Below are positions 1 through 6,625 of a stretch of 8,327 bases of DNA, piece by piece. The stretch lies in the NCBI GenBank assembly GCA_002451175.1, contig DKBI01000232.1, forward strand, positions 1 through 8,327, given 5' to 3'. This stretch comes from Betaproteobacteria bacterium UBA6904 (GTDB lineage Bacteria; Pseudomonadota; Gammaproteobacteria; Burkholderiales; SG8-39). Positions within the stretch are counted from its first letter, which is position 1. Every line of letters starts with the position of its first letter. The notes under the pieces are model-generated. The model saw only the letters and a list, made by a program, of their open reading frames with translations, was not told where the DNA came from and did not search any database. Position numbers and translations under genes: made by a program.

Positions 1-689
1 GAGGTCGGGTTGTTGAACTCGAACGCGTCGATCACGCCGCGCTCCAGCGCCGGGATGATCTCGCCGCCCGGCAGCTGGGTGACCTTCGACCCCATCTGCT
101 GGAACAGGTCGGCCGCCAGACCCACGGTGCGGTACTTGAGGCCCTTCAGTTCCGCAGCCTGCTTGATCGGTTTCTTGAACCAGCCCAAGGGCTGGGTCGG
201 CATCGGCATGGCGAAGAAACCGACGACGTTGAGGTTGAGCTTGGTCAGCAATTCCTTGTACAGGTCGAGACCGCCGCCGCGATAGATCCACGCCAGGGTC
301 TGGAAAGCGTCGCAGCCGTTGATCGGTCCGGAGCCGAACAGCGAGGCGACTTTCGACTTGCCGTACCAGTACACCGGCACCGTGTGGCCCGCGTCGAGAA
401 CGCCCTTGCTCACGGCGTCCATGACCTCGAAGGGTTTCACCACCGCGCCGCCGACGAGATAGTCCACGCGCAACCGGCCTCCGGACATCTCGTTCACGCG
501 CTTGACGAACTCCATCGCCATCTCGTTGAAGATGTCGGTGGCGCTCCAGGACCCCTGCATCTTGATCACGATCGGCGATTGTGCCTTCGCGATCATGGGG
601 AATCCCAGGGCGGCTGCCCCGGTAGATGCCGCGGCGCCTCTCAGGAAGCTGCGACGCGATCCCTCGGCCTTCGGCTGTTGGTTGCTCAT
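1..689 (-). CDS. TRAP transporter substrate-binding protein (DctP/TakP-like), N-terminal 229 residues
   Basis: This is probably the periplasmic solute-binding component of a tripartite ATP-independent (TRAP) transporter, which captures an organic acid and hands it to the membrane subunits. The gene runs off the left edge, so about the last third is missing. Seen: the ATG at 689 follows a good ribosome binding site (GAGGAG) 8 bases upstream. Residues 11-16 read SRRSFL, a twin-arginine motif, followed by an Ala-rich hydrophobic stretch ending in AKAQ near residue 37, so export is probably by Tat. Mature-protein features include MQGSWS (44-49), GAVVKPFEVMDAVSKGVLDAG (81-101), KYRTVG (185-190) and GEIIPALERGVIDAFEFNN (209-227). 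By family knowledge, the conserved Arg (here R187) binds the substrate carboxylate, and the G-E-x-x-P-A-L-E-R-G-V-I-D-A block is typical of 2-oxoacid/TakP-like binders. The exact ligand cannot be read from the sequence. The gene is divergent from a two-component pair that may control it. Confidence 0.9.
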   Translation of the reverse strand, partial: MSNQQPKAEGSRRSFLRGAAASTGAAALGFPMIAKAQSPIVIKMQGSWSATDIFNEMAMEFVKRVNEMSGGRLRVDYLVGGAVVKPFEVMDAVSKGVLDAGHTVPVYWYGKSKVASLFGSGPINGCDAFQTLAWIYRGGGLDLYKELLTKLNLNVVGFFAMPMPTQPLGWFKKPIKQAAELKGLKYRTVGLAADLFQQMGSKVTQLPGGEIIPALERGVIDAFEFNNPT

Positions 690-767
690 CGATCGTCTCC
701 TCACTTGTTGGTAGGACAGTCAGGTCAACGGCGGCCCGGGCGTGTCCTCCATCCAGACGCTGTAGAA

Positions 768-777
768 CCCGTACGGC
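768..777. promoter_or_regulatory. Candidate operator, copy 1 (CCGTACGG core)
   Basis: The sequence CCCGTACGGC contains a perfect 8-base palindrome, CCGTACGG, at 769-776, preceded by GAA. It repeats 54 bases further right as a longer palindrome. A match of nine bases (CCCGTACGG) twice in a 192-base divergent promoter region suggests a protein binding site. The FixJ-type regulator encoded next door is the obvious candidate, but that is inference. Confidence 0.45.
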
Positions 778-788
778 TTTCGAAATGT

Positions 789-817
789 AAGATATGCCTC
801 GAGGGTTCCGTAATTGT
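789..817 (-). promoter_or_regulatory. Possible promoter for the TRAP gene
   Basis: On the minus strand a -10-like TATCTT (794-789, four of six consensus bases) lies in the most AT-rich part of the intergenic region. The hexamer 17 bases upstream, ACAATT (817-812), is a poor -35 box. A weak -35 with an upstream palindrome would suit an activator-dependent promoter. This is a weak call from eye inspection only. Confidence 0.22.
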
Positions 818-836
818 TTAGCCCGTACGGGAACCC
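803..836. repeat. Inverted repeat around operator copy 2
   Basis: GGGTTCCGTA at 803-812 is matched in inverse complement by TACGGGAACCC at 826-836, with a single extra G as a bulge and a 13-base spacer. The right arm shares bases with the CCCGTACGGG palindrome. The arrangement could be an extended operator with a half-site at 806-812, or a hairpin in a leader transcript. There is no following T-run, so a terminator is unlikely. Confidence 0.4.
822..831. promoter_or_regulatory. Candidate operator, copy 2 (perfect CCCGTACGGG palindrome)
   Basis: A perfect 10-base palindrome whose first nine bases are identical to copy 1 at 768-776. The two copies are 54 bases apart, close to five helical turns, which would place bound dimers on nearly the same DNA face. 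If the TRAP promoter uses the -10-like TATCTT at 794-789 on the minus strand, this site is centred about 44 bases upstream of transcription start, a common activator position. The binding protein and its role are inferred. Confidence 0.5.
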
Positions 837-881
837 CTTACGCGACGCTCGCCGGGTGCGATTACACTTTGGCCGGACCGC

Positions 882-2579
882 ATGCGCCAAGGCGTCGTGC
901 CGACGCCGCCGCCTGCGCCCGGACACGCGACGATGACTCCTGAGCCCGCGGGGCGCCCGCCCTCCCAGCTTTCGTCCCCTGCCTGGCAGCGGGTCGCGAC
1001 GACCCTGGCGTTTGTCGCAGCCTACGTCGCGCTGGATTGGGTGAGCTACGTGTTCCCGATCGCGCCGTTCGCAATCACGCCCTGGAATCCGCAGCCCGGC
1101 CTGAGCCTCGCGCTGCTGATCCGCTGCGGGATGCGCTTCCTGCCGGCGCTGTTCGGCGCGGCCTGGCTCGCGGAAATCTTCGTGCGCGAGACCGCGCCGC
1201 TCGCCGCGGTCCTCGCCGCCGGCGCGTTCAGCCTCGGCTACGGCGCGGTGGGCGCCGCAATGCTGCGATGGATGCGTTTCGATCCGGCGCTGCACACCCT
1301 GCAGGACCTCGGACGATTCGTGATCACCGCCGTGACCGGCTCGGGCGCCGTCGCCGCCCTCTATGTGATCCTGCTGCGCATGGAGACGTCGATCGCCTGG
1401 GCCGACGTTCCCGGCCACGCCGGCCTGCTCTGGATCGGCGACCTCGTGGGCATCCTCGTCGTCACGCCGTTTCTCCTCGTCTGGGGGCCGCGCTGGCGCG
1501 CGCGTCTTCAGGCCGCATCGCGCTGGCGATGGTCGGCCGCGCCCGAGATCGCCAGCATCCCGCTTTCGCTCTGGATCGTATTCGGCGCGGCAACCGCCGA
1601 GCCGGCGCGGTTCTTCTACGTGCTGTTCGTGCCGCTGGTCTGGATCGCGGCACGTCACGGACTGCAGGCCGTCACGGCCGGCCTGCTTGCCATGCAGATC
1701 GGACTCATCGCTGCGGTCACGCAGGCCGGCTACGGCGCGGCCTCGGTCTACGAACTGCAGCTGCTGATGACCACGCTCGCGGCCACGGTGCTCGCGCTCG
1801 GCGTTGCCGTCACCGGGCGCGTGAGCGCGCAGAGCCAGCTCGACGAGCGGCAGCGCCAGCTCGACCAGGCGTTGCGCGTCGCCGCAGGTGCGGAGCTAGC
1901 GTCGACCCTCGCTCACGAGCTCAATCAGCCGCTGGCGGCAGCGGGCAACTACCTGCAGGCCTCGACCCTCGTGCTGTCGCGCGCCGATCCGGACACCGGC
2001 CGGCTGCGCGACATCGTCGGGCGGGCCGCCGACCAGGTCGGCCGCGCCACGGAGGTCGTGCGGCGCCTGCGGGATTTCTTTCGCAGCGGCGTGATCCGCG
2101 CCGAGCCCTTCGAGCTGGATGCGCTCGTGCGCTCCGTGGCGGAAGCCCTGGGCCCGCGGGCCGCCCGCTGCGGGGCCGTGATCCGCACCGCGAGCGCCGC
2201 GCACGCCGTTCACGCGCGCGGCGACCGGCTGCAGGTCGAGCTGATCCTGCGCAACCTGATGGGCAACGCCATCGACGCGATCGCCTCGACCGGCGCGGGC
2301 TCCGGTACCATCGCGGTTGGCATCGGCACCGAACGCCCGGGCGTTGCGCGCGTCGAAGTGCACGACACCGGACCCGGCGTCGCGCCGGCGGATGCGCCCG
2401 GTTTGTTCGATCCGTTCCGCACGTCCAAGCCGGCGGGTCTCGGCCTGGGCCTCGCGATCAGCCGATCGCTGGTGGAGGCGCAGGGCGGCACGCTGAGGCT
2501 GGAGCCGCGCGCTGGCGGCGCGACGTTCGTGTTTACATTGCCTCTGGCGGAACGATCCGCATCGGATGACGGAGCATGA
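882..2579 (+). CDS. MASE1-domain sensor histidine kinase
   Basis: Membrane sensor kinase of a two-component system, 565 residues. Residues about 38-312 are a polytopic hydrophobic domain of around eight or more helices with WNPQPGLSLALL (68-79), matching the MASE1 integral-membrane sensory domain. A short charged linker follows (313-335). The kinase core has an H-box HELNQP with the phosphoacceptor H345, an N-box around N458/N462 (NLMGNAIDAI), a G1 box DTGPGV (495-500), an F-box FDPFRTSK (509-516) and a G2 box GLGLGLAIS (519-527). All catalytic boxes are intact. There is no PAS or periplasmic domain, so the signal is probably sensed within or at the membrane. The start is uncertain: ATG at 882 and ATG at 933 both lack a strong ribosome binding site, and both precede the membrane domain. 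The gene overlaps its regulator by four bases. The ligand is unknown; control of the divergent TRAP transporter is inferred from position. Confidence 0.93.
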   Translation: MRQGVVPTPPPAPGHATMTPEPAGRPPSQLSSPAWQRVATTLAFVAAYVALDWVSYVFPIAPFAITPWNPQPGLSLALLIRCGMRFLPALFGAAWLAEIFVRETAPLAAVLAAGAFSLGYGAVGAAMLRWMRFDPALHTLQDLGRFVITAVTGSGAVAALYVILLRMETSIAWADVPGHAGLLWIGDLVGILVVTPFLLVWGPRWRARLQAASRWRWSAAPEIASIPLSLWIVFGAATAEPARFFYVLFVPLVWIAARHGLQAVTAGLLAMQIGLIAAVTQAGYGAASVYELQLLMTTLAATVLALGVAVTGRVSAQSQLDERQRQLDQALRVAAGAELASTLAHELNQPLAAAGNYLQASTLVLSRADPDTGRLRDIVGRAADQVGRATEVVRRLRDFFRSGVIRAEPFELDALVRSVAEALGPRAARCGAVIRTASAAHAVHARGDRLQVELILRNLMGNAIDAIASTGAGSGTIAVGIGTERPGVARVEVHDTGPGVAPADAPGLFDPFRTSKPAGLGLGLAISRSLVEAQGGTLRLEPRAGGATFVFTLPLAERSASDDGA

Positions 2580-3190
2580 GCGAACAGACAGTATTCATCG
2601 TGGATGACGACCCGGCGGTGTGCGACTCGCTGTCGGTACTGCTCGAGCTTCGCGGGTTCCACACGCGAGCCTTCGCGTCCGCCGCCGACTTCCTCACCGC
2701 GTGGTCGCCGGACTGGTGCGGCTGCATGATCCTCGACCTGCGCATGCCCGGGATGACGGGCGTGGAACTGCAGTCGGAAATGGGCGCGCGCGGCATCAGG
2801 CTGCCGGTCATCATCATGACGGCGCACGGCACCATCGCCTCGTCGCGTGCGACGTTCAAGGCGGGCGCCTTCGACTTTCTGGAGAAGCCCGCCGACCACG
2901 ACCAGCTCGTCGCGACGATCCGCGCCGCCCTCAGTCAGGACGCGGACGCGCGCGAGACCAGCGCCAGCCGGCAGCGGCTGCGCGCGCTGCTCGAGCAGCT
3001 CACGGCGCGGGAGCGCGAGGTGATGGACATGGTGGTGGACGGCATGCACAACCGCGAGATCGCCGCCGTGCTGGGCATCAGCGCCCGCACGGTCGAGGTC
3101 TACAAGGCACGCATCATGTCCAAACTGCAGGTGCGCCGCATCCCGGAGCTGGTGCGGCTCGTGATGCAGTCGTCGACCGCCGCACGCTGA
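2576..3190 (+). CDS. FixJ/NarL-type response regulator (receiver + LuxR HTH)
   Basis: DNA-binding response regulator of 204 residues, the normal length for FixJ, TodT, StyR and DctR relatives. The receiver domain (about 4-120) has the acidic pocket D10-D12, the phosphorylation site D54 in LDLRMPGMTG, the switch T82 in MTAHG, and K104 in EKPAD. A Gln/Ala/Arg-rich linker leads to a LuxR-type helix-turn-helix (about 140-198) with LTAREREVM, NREIAAVLGISARTVEVYKARIM and a C-terminal dimerisation helix. The ATG sits inside the ATGA overlap with the kinase stop. GGAG at 2571-2574 is only one base from the start, too close for a normal ribosome binding site, so translation is probably coupled to the kinase. 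Known precedent: Rhodobacter capsulatus DctR, a FixJ-family regulator, activates a divergent TRAP dicarboxylate operon. The same job here is inference. Confidence 0.95.
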   Translation: MSEQTVFIVDDDPAVCDSLSVLLELRGFHTRAFASAADFLTAWSPDWCGCMILDLRMPGMTGVELQSEMGARGIRLPVIIMTAHGTIASSRATFKAGAFDFLEKPADHDQLVATIRAALSQDADARETSASRQRLRALLEQLTAREREVMDMVVDGMHNREIAAVLGISARTVEVYKARIMSKLQVRRIPELVRLVMQSSTAAR

Positions 3191-3192
3191 CC

Positions 3193-3216
3193 GCCCGGCC
3201 CGGCGCCGGGCCGGGC
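3193..3216. terminator. GC palindrome between convergent genes, possible bidirectional terminator
   Basis: A perfect 24-base palindrome made only of G and C, built from GCCCGG/CCGGGC blocks, fills nearly all of the 25-base gap between the response regulator stop (3188-3190) and the stop of the leftward antiporter gene (3218-3216), and touches the latter. In RNA it would form a very stable hairpin on either strand. No T-run follows on either side, so it is not a textbook intrinsic terminator. Confidence 0.5.
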
Positions 3217-4907
3217 TAGAGGAAGTACACGATCAGGTAGGCCGCGAGCATCGCCGCGACCCAAAGTGCCATGCCGCCCGTGCTCCAGGTCTTCGCCAGC
3301 GCCCCGTCCAGCGCATGGTGCGTCCGCAGCCAGCCGTTGAGCGCCGTGCCGCTGCGCCGGACCATCGCGTCGAGTTCGGCGCGCAGGGCCGCCATCGCCT
3401 CCAGCGCGCCCAGCGCGATGCGCTTGCCCGGGTTGCGATAGATCCAGTCGAAATCGAGGTTCGTCGAGCGCAGCTCGGGCGGGTAGATGCCGTTGCGCAT
3501 CAGCCAGGAGAAGGCGAGCGCGGAAAAAATCAGCAGCTGCAGCTGCGACAGCACGTGCGACGCGGTGTACGGGTCGTAGTGGACCGGCCACGGCAGGATG
3601 GCGTAGAGCAGCCCGGGGAAACTGCCGATGCCGATGCACAGGGCCGCGGCCAGCGCCATCGCGACCAGCATGTGGGTCGGCGCTTCCTTGCAGCGGATCC
3701 CCGAGTCGTGCGCGAAGAAGGCGAAGAACGGAATCTTGATGCCGGCATGGTGGAACACGCCGGCCGACGCAAACAGCAGCACCAGCCACACCCCGTCGTG
3801 GCCCTGCTCCGCCGCCGACACCATGATCATGGATTTGGTGACGAACCCGCTGAACAGCGGGAACGCGGAAATCGACGCCGCGCCGACCATGCAGAAGCCC
3901 GTCGTCAGCGGCATGGACTTGTGCAGCCCGCCGAGACCGGTCCCGTTCACCGTGCCGGCGCGCAACAGCACGGCGCCCATGGACATGAACAGCAGCGCCT
4001 TGAACAGGATGTCGGCGAACGCGTGCGCCACCGCGCCGTTCAACCCCAGGTCGGTCCCCAGGCCGATGCCGACCACCATGAACCCCAACTGGTTGTTGAC
4101 GCTGTAGGCCAGCACGCGCCGCAGATCATTCTCGATGACGGCGTAGAAAATCGGGAACGCCGTCATCGCCGTGCCGATCCAGATCAAGGCCTCGGTGCCC
4201 GGGAACCCGCGGGCCAGCGCGTAGATGCCGAGCTTCGTCGTGAAGGCCGAAAGCACCACCGTGCCGGTGGCGCTCGCCTCCGGATACGCGTCCTGCAGCC
4301 AGTTGTGCAGCAGCGGGAACGCGCACTTGATGCCGAAGGCAACGAGGATCAGCAGCCCCCCCGGCGACGCGAGACCGATGAACTCGAAGGCCAGCGAACC
4401 GCTTTCCGCGTAGCGCAGCGCCGCCCCGGCGGCCAGCAGCATGCCCGAGACGAGCTGGACGACGAGGTAGCGCATCCCCGCGCGGTACGCGCGCGGCGTG
4501 CCGCGCGCCCAGATCACCAGCGCCGAAGCCACCGCCGACAGCTCCCAGAACACGAACAGCGTCAGCAGGTCGCCGGCGAAGACCGCGGCGAGCGCGCTGC
4601 CCGCATACACCAGCGCGGCGGGCTGTTCCGGTCCTTCGCGCACCTGCCAGCCGAAGATCGCGTTGAGGAACGCGGCGATCGTGAACACGTAGCCGAACGC
4701 CAGGCTGAGCCGGTCGGCGCGCACCAGCGTCAGCGCGAAGCCGAACGCGTCCACCTCCAGCCGGTATCCGGGCGCGATCGCCAGAAGCTGCAGGAATACC
4801 AGCGCCGGCGCGGCGACCGCGACCGGCGCGCGGAGAGCGCGCGGCAGCCACGGCAGGGCAAGGCCCGCCGCGATGAGCAACAGCCCCCCGGGAAACTCAG
4901 CGATCAT
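3216..4907 (-). CDS. Third antiporter-like subunit (MrpD/NuoL-M-N family) with C-terminal extension
   Basis: Polytopic membrane protein of 563 residues of the proton-conducting NuoL/M/N-MrpA/D family. It probably moves protons or Na+ across the inner membrane as part of the complex encoded by this operon. The channel residues are present: E122 in FVFWELSAV, K194 in GIKCAFPLLHNWL, K225 in TTKLGIYAL, H295 and K303 in AHAFADILFKALLF, and K358 in GFVTKSM. The protein is about 70 residues longer than its two paralogues upstream. After a helix near 451-469 there is a polar stretch with LDFDWIYRNPGKR (484-496), an amphipathic helical segment to about 540, and a final hydrophobic helix (544-563). The start is the ATG at 4907, preceded by GAGG about 9 bases upstream and overlapping the previous gene by 11 bases. 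A longer frame to 5030 exists, but its extra residues look like noise. Last gene of the operon. Confidence 0.9.
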   Translation of the reverse strand: MIAEFPGGLLLIAAGLALPWLPRALRAPVAVAAPALVFLQLLAIAPGYRLEVDAFGFALTLVRADRLSLAFGYVFTIAAFLNAIFGWQVREGPEQPAALVYAGSALAAVFAGDLLTLFVFWELSAVASALVIWARGTPRAYRAGMRYLVVQLVSGMLLAAGAALRYAESGSLAFEFIGLASPGGLLILVAFGIKCAFPLLHNWLQDAYPEASATGTVVLSAFTTKLGIYALARGFPGTEALIWIGTAMTAFPIFYAVIENDLRRVLAYSVNNQLGFMVVGIGLGTDLGLNGAVAHAFADILFKALLFMSMGAVLLRAGTVNGTGLGGLHKSMPLTTGFCMVGAASISAFPLFSGFVTKSMIMVSAAEQGHDGVWLVLLFASAGVFHHAGIKIPFFAFFAHDSGIRCKEAPTHMLVAMALAAALCIGIGSFPGLLYAILPWPVHYDPYTASHVLSQLQLLIFSALAFSWLMRNGIYPPELRSTNLDFDWIYRNPGKRIALGALEAMAALRAELDAMVRRSGTALNGWLRTHHALDGALAKTWSTGGMALWVAAMLAAYLIVYFL

Positions 4908-5148
4908 AGTAGTCCTCGGGCCGCATGACCGCGCGCCGCAGCCGCTTCGCCGCGAGGACGAGCGCGACGCAGGCGAAGAACCCGTAGGCGCCGTAGAACG
5001 CGAACCACCCGTCGAACCCCACTTCGGCATGGCGATGCACGACCAGATCGGCGACGACCAGCAGCGCGCCGATCACCCAGAGGCCGAGATACAGCCGCCT
5101 CACGTTGCCCGGTCGGTCGAGCCAGTTCGCGTCGTCTCCGTGTTCCAT
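4897..5148 (-). CDS. Small two-helix membrane protein of the antiporter operon
   Basis: An 83-residue protein of no assigned function. It starts at the ATG at 5148, with GGAG about 7 bases upstream, 10 bases after the stop of the preceding subunit gene, and its end overlaps the following subunit gene by 11 bases. The N-terminus is polar (MEHGDDANWLDRP). Two hydrophobic segments, about 19-37 and 47-66, are joined by a short loop with HRHAEVGFDGW. The C-terminus is basic then polar (AAKRLRRAV, then MRPEDYYDR). The ribosome binding site, tight spacing and placement between two antiporter subunits make it a real gene and a probable accessory or structural subunit of the same complex. It does not resemble MrpE, MrpF or MrpG well enough for me to name it. 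Confidence 0.85.
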   Translation of the reverse strand: MEHGDDANWLDRPGNVRRLYLGLWVIGALLVVADLVVHRHAEVGFDGWFAFYGAYGFFACVALVLAAKRLRRAVMRPEDYYDR

Positions 5149-5158
5149 GAGTGCTCCG

Positions 5159-6625
5159 TCAGGGTCCGATGCCGGCGACCGCGCGCGCGAGCGCGAGCGG
5201 CACCGAAATGAAGAACGGCAGGGCCAGGGTCAGCGCCGCGGTGAGGACGAGGGCGATCACCATGGGCGCCGGCGCCTCGCCGTGGGCCGCCTCGCCCGCG
5301 GGCGCCTCGCGCAGGAACGCCGCGTGCAGGATCGGCAGGAAGTACGCCGCGTTCAGCAGCGTGCTCAACGCCAGCACGACCATCGCCGTCGTATGGCCGG
5401 CGCTCGCCGCGCCCTGGAACATCATCCACTTGCTCAGGAACCCGGCCGCCGGCGGAATGCCGATGAGCGACAAGGCGCCGATCGCGAACGCCCCCATGGT
5501 CCAGGGCATCCGGCGCCCGATGCCGTCGAGCTGGCTGACCTCCGTCTTGTGGGCGGCGGTATAGATTGCGCCCGCGGCGAAGAACAGCGTGATCTTGCCG
5601 GCCGCGTGCGTGGCGATGTGCAGGGCCGCGGCGGCAATCGACAGCGGCGCGAGCAGCGACGCGGCCAGCACCACGTAGGAAAGCTGGCTGACCGTCGAAT
5701 ACGCCAGCCGCCGCTTGAGATTGTCGGCGCGCAACGCAACCACCGATGCAGCGAGGATCGTGAAGCCCGCAACCGTCGGCAGCCAGTCCGCCGCGCGCAC
5801 TGCCGCGAGCGTCTCCACGCCGAACACGTAGACGATGACCTTGGTCACCGTGAACACGCCCGCCTTCACCACCGCGACCGCATGCAGGAGTGCGGAGACC
5901 GGCGTCGGCGCAACCATCGCCGCCGGCAGCCAGCGGTGAAAGGGCATCAGCGCCGCCTTGCCGATGCCGAACATGTAGAGGGCGAGGAGCGCGCCGAGCG
6001 CGGCGTGCGACAACCCGGCGTCGCGCAGCAGGCCGCCCGGCCGGAACTCCAGCGTGCCGGCAAACGCCCACGTGGCGATCACCGCGGGCAGCAGCAGCGC
6101 GATCGACGTGCCGAGCAGGAAACCGAGGTAAGTACGCCCGCCGCGGCGCGCTTCGTCGTCGCCGTGATGCGTCACCAGCGGCCAGGTCACCAGCGTCAAC
6201 AGCTCGTAGAACAGAAACAGCGTCAGCAGGTTGGCCGAGAGAGCGATGCCCATGGTCGCAGCGAGCGCGAGCGCGAAGCAGACATAGAAGCGCGTCTGGT
6301 GCGGCTCGTCGTTGCCCCGCATGTAGCCGATCGAATAGATCGAGTTGACGATCCACAGCGCGGAGGCAACCAGGGCAAACAGCATGCCGAGCGGCTCGAC
6401 GCGAAACGCCAGCGCGATGCCGGGAAGCACGTCCAGCGCATGCAGCGCGGGCCGGCCGCCGGCAAGCACCTCCGGCAGGAGTCCCGTCACGCAGGCCAGC
6501 AGCGTTCCCGCCGTCAGCAGGGTGATGCTCTCGCGCAGGTTCGGCCAGCGCCCGGCCAGCGAGATGCCGCAGGCGCCGATCACGGGCACCAGCAGCGCGG
6601 CGCCGATCAGCTGCGCACCGCTCAC
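5159..6625 (-). CDS. Second antiporter-like subunit (MrpA N-domain/NuoL-like motifs)
   Basis: A 488-residue polytopic protein of the NuoL/M/N-MrpA/D proton-conducting family. Motifs lean to the NuoL/MrpA side: NSIYSIGYM (94-102) and APTPVSALLHAVAVVKAGVF (239-258). The channel residues are E141 in FYELLTLVTW, K223 in GIGKAALMPFHRWLP, K254 in VVKAG, H340 and K344 in THAAGKITLF, and K399 in GFLSKW. It ends after its last helix without the long MrpA C-terminal part, so it is not a full MrpA. The start is a GTG at 6625 within a GTGA overlap with the stop of the preceding gene. The frame is open further upstream to 7993, but that region is antisense-free coding for the previous subunit in another frame and is spurious here. 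It is most likely a subunit of one complex with its neighbours. Confidence 0.9.
   Translation of the reverse strand: MSGAQLIGAALLVPVIGACGISLAGRWPNLRESITLLTAGTLLACVTGLLPEVLAGGRPALHALDVLPGIALAFRVEPLGMLFALVASALWIVNSIYSIGYMRGNDEPHQTRFYVCFALALAATMGIALSANLLTLFLFYELLTLVTWPLVTHHGDDEARRGGRTYLGFLLGTSIALLLPAVIATWAFAGTLEFRPGGLLRDAGLSHAALGALLALYMFGIGKAALMPFHRWLPAAMVAPTPVSALLHAVAVVKAGVFTVTKVIVYVFGVETLAAVRAADWLPTVAGFTILAASVVALRADNLKRRLAYSTVSQLSYVVLAASLLAPLSIAAAALHIATHAAGKITLFFAAGAIYTAAHKTEVSQLDGIGRRMPWTMGAFAIGALSLIGIPPAAGFLSKWMMFQGAASAGHTTAMVVLALSTLLNAAYFLPILHAAFLREAPAGEAAHGEAPAPMVIALVLTAALTLALPFFISVPLALARAVAGIGP

Larger units (their letters stand above)
690..881. promoter_or_regulatory. Divergent intergenic regulatory region
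   Basis: These 192 bases separate the leftward TRAP binding-protein gene from the rightward sensor kinase gene, so both promoters should lie here. The stretch from about 778 to 820 is clearly richer in A and T than the surrounding coding DNA. The region holds two palindromic sites with a CCGTACGG core and an inverted repeat, listed separately. No convincing small gene was found in it; the open frames crossing it on the minus strand continue into antisense of the kinase gene and look spurious. Confidence 0.7.

Noticed and set aside
803..836. Intrinsic terminator or attenuator in the divergent region
   Set aside because: The inverted repeat has a long spacer and no T-run on either side. An operator role fits better.
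720..1658. Long minus-strand open frame of 312 residues across the intergenic region and the kinase start
   Set aside because: The product is rich in Arg, Gly, Asp and His with no hydrophobic core or family motif. It is antisense to the clear MASE1 kinase, a typical artefact of very GC-rich DNA.
3315..4928. Plus-strand open frame of 537 residues opposite the third antiporter subunit
   Set aside because: Its composition is Arg/Gln/His/Glu-rich low-complexity and it mirrors a well-conserved membrane protein on the other strand.
4908..5030. N-terminal extension of the 563-residue subunit to an ATG at 5030
   Set aside because: The 41 extra residues are Ser/Arg-rich and lie within the small membrane protein gene. 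The ATG at 4907 has a ribosome binding site and starts a plausible first helix.
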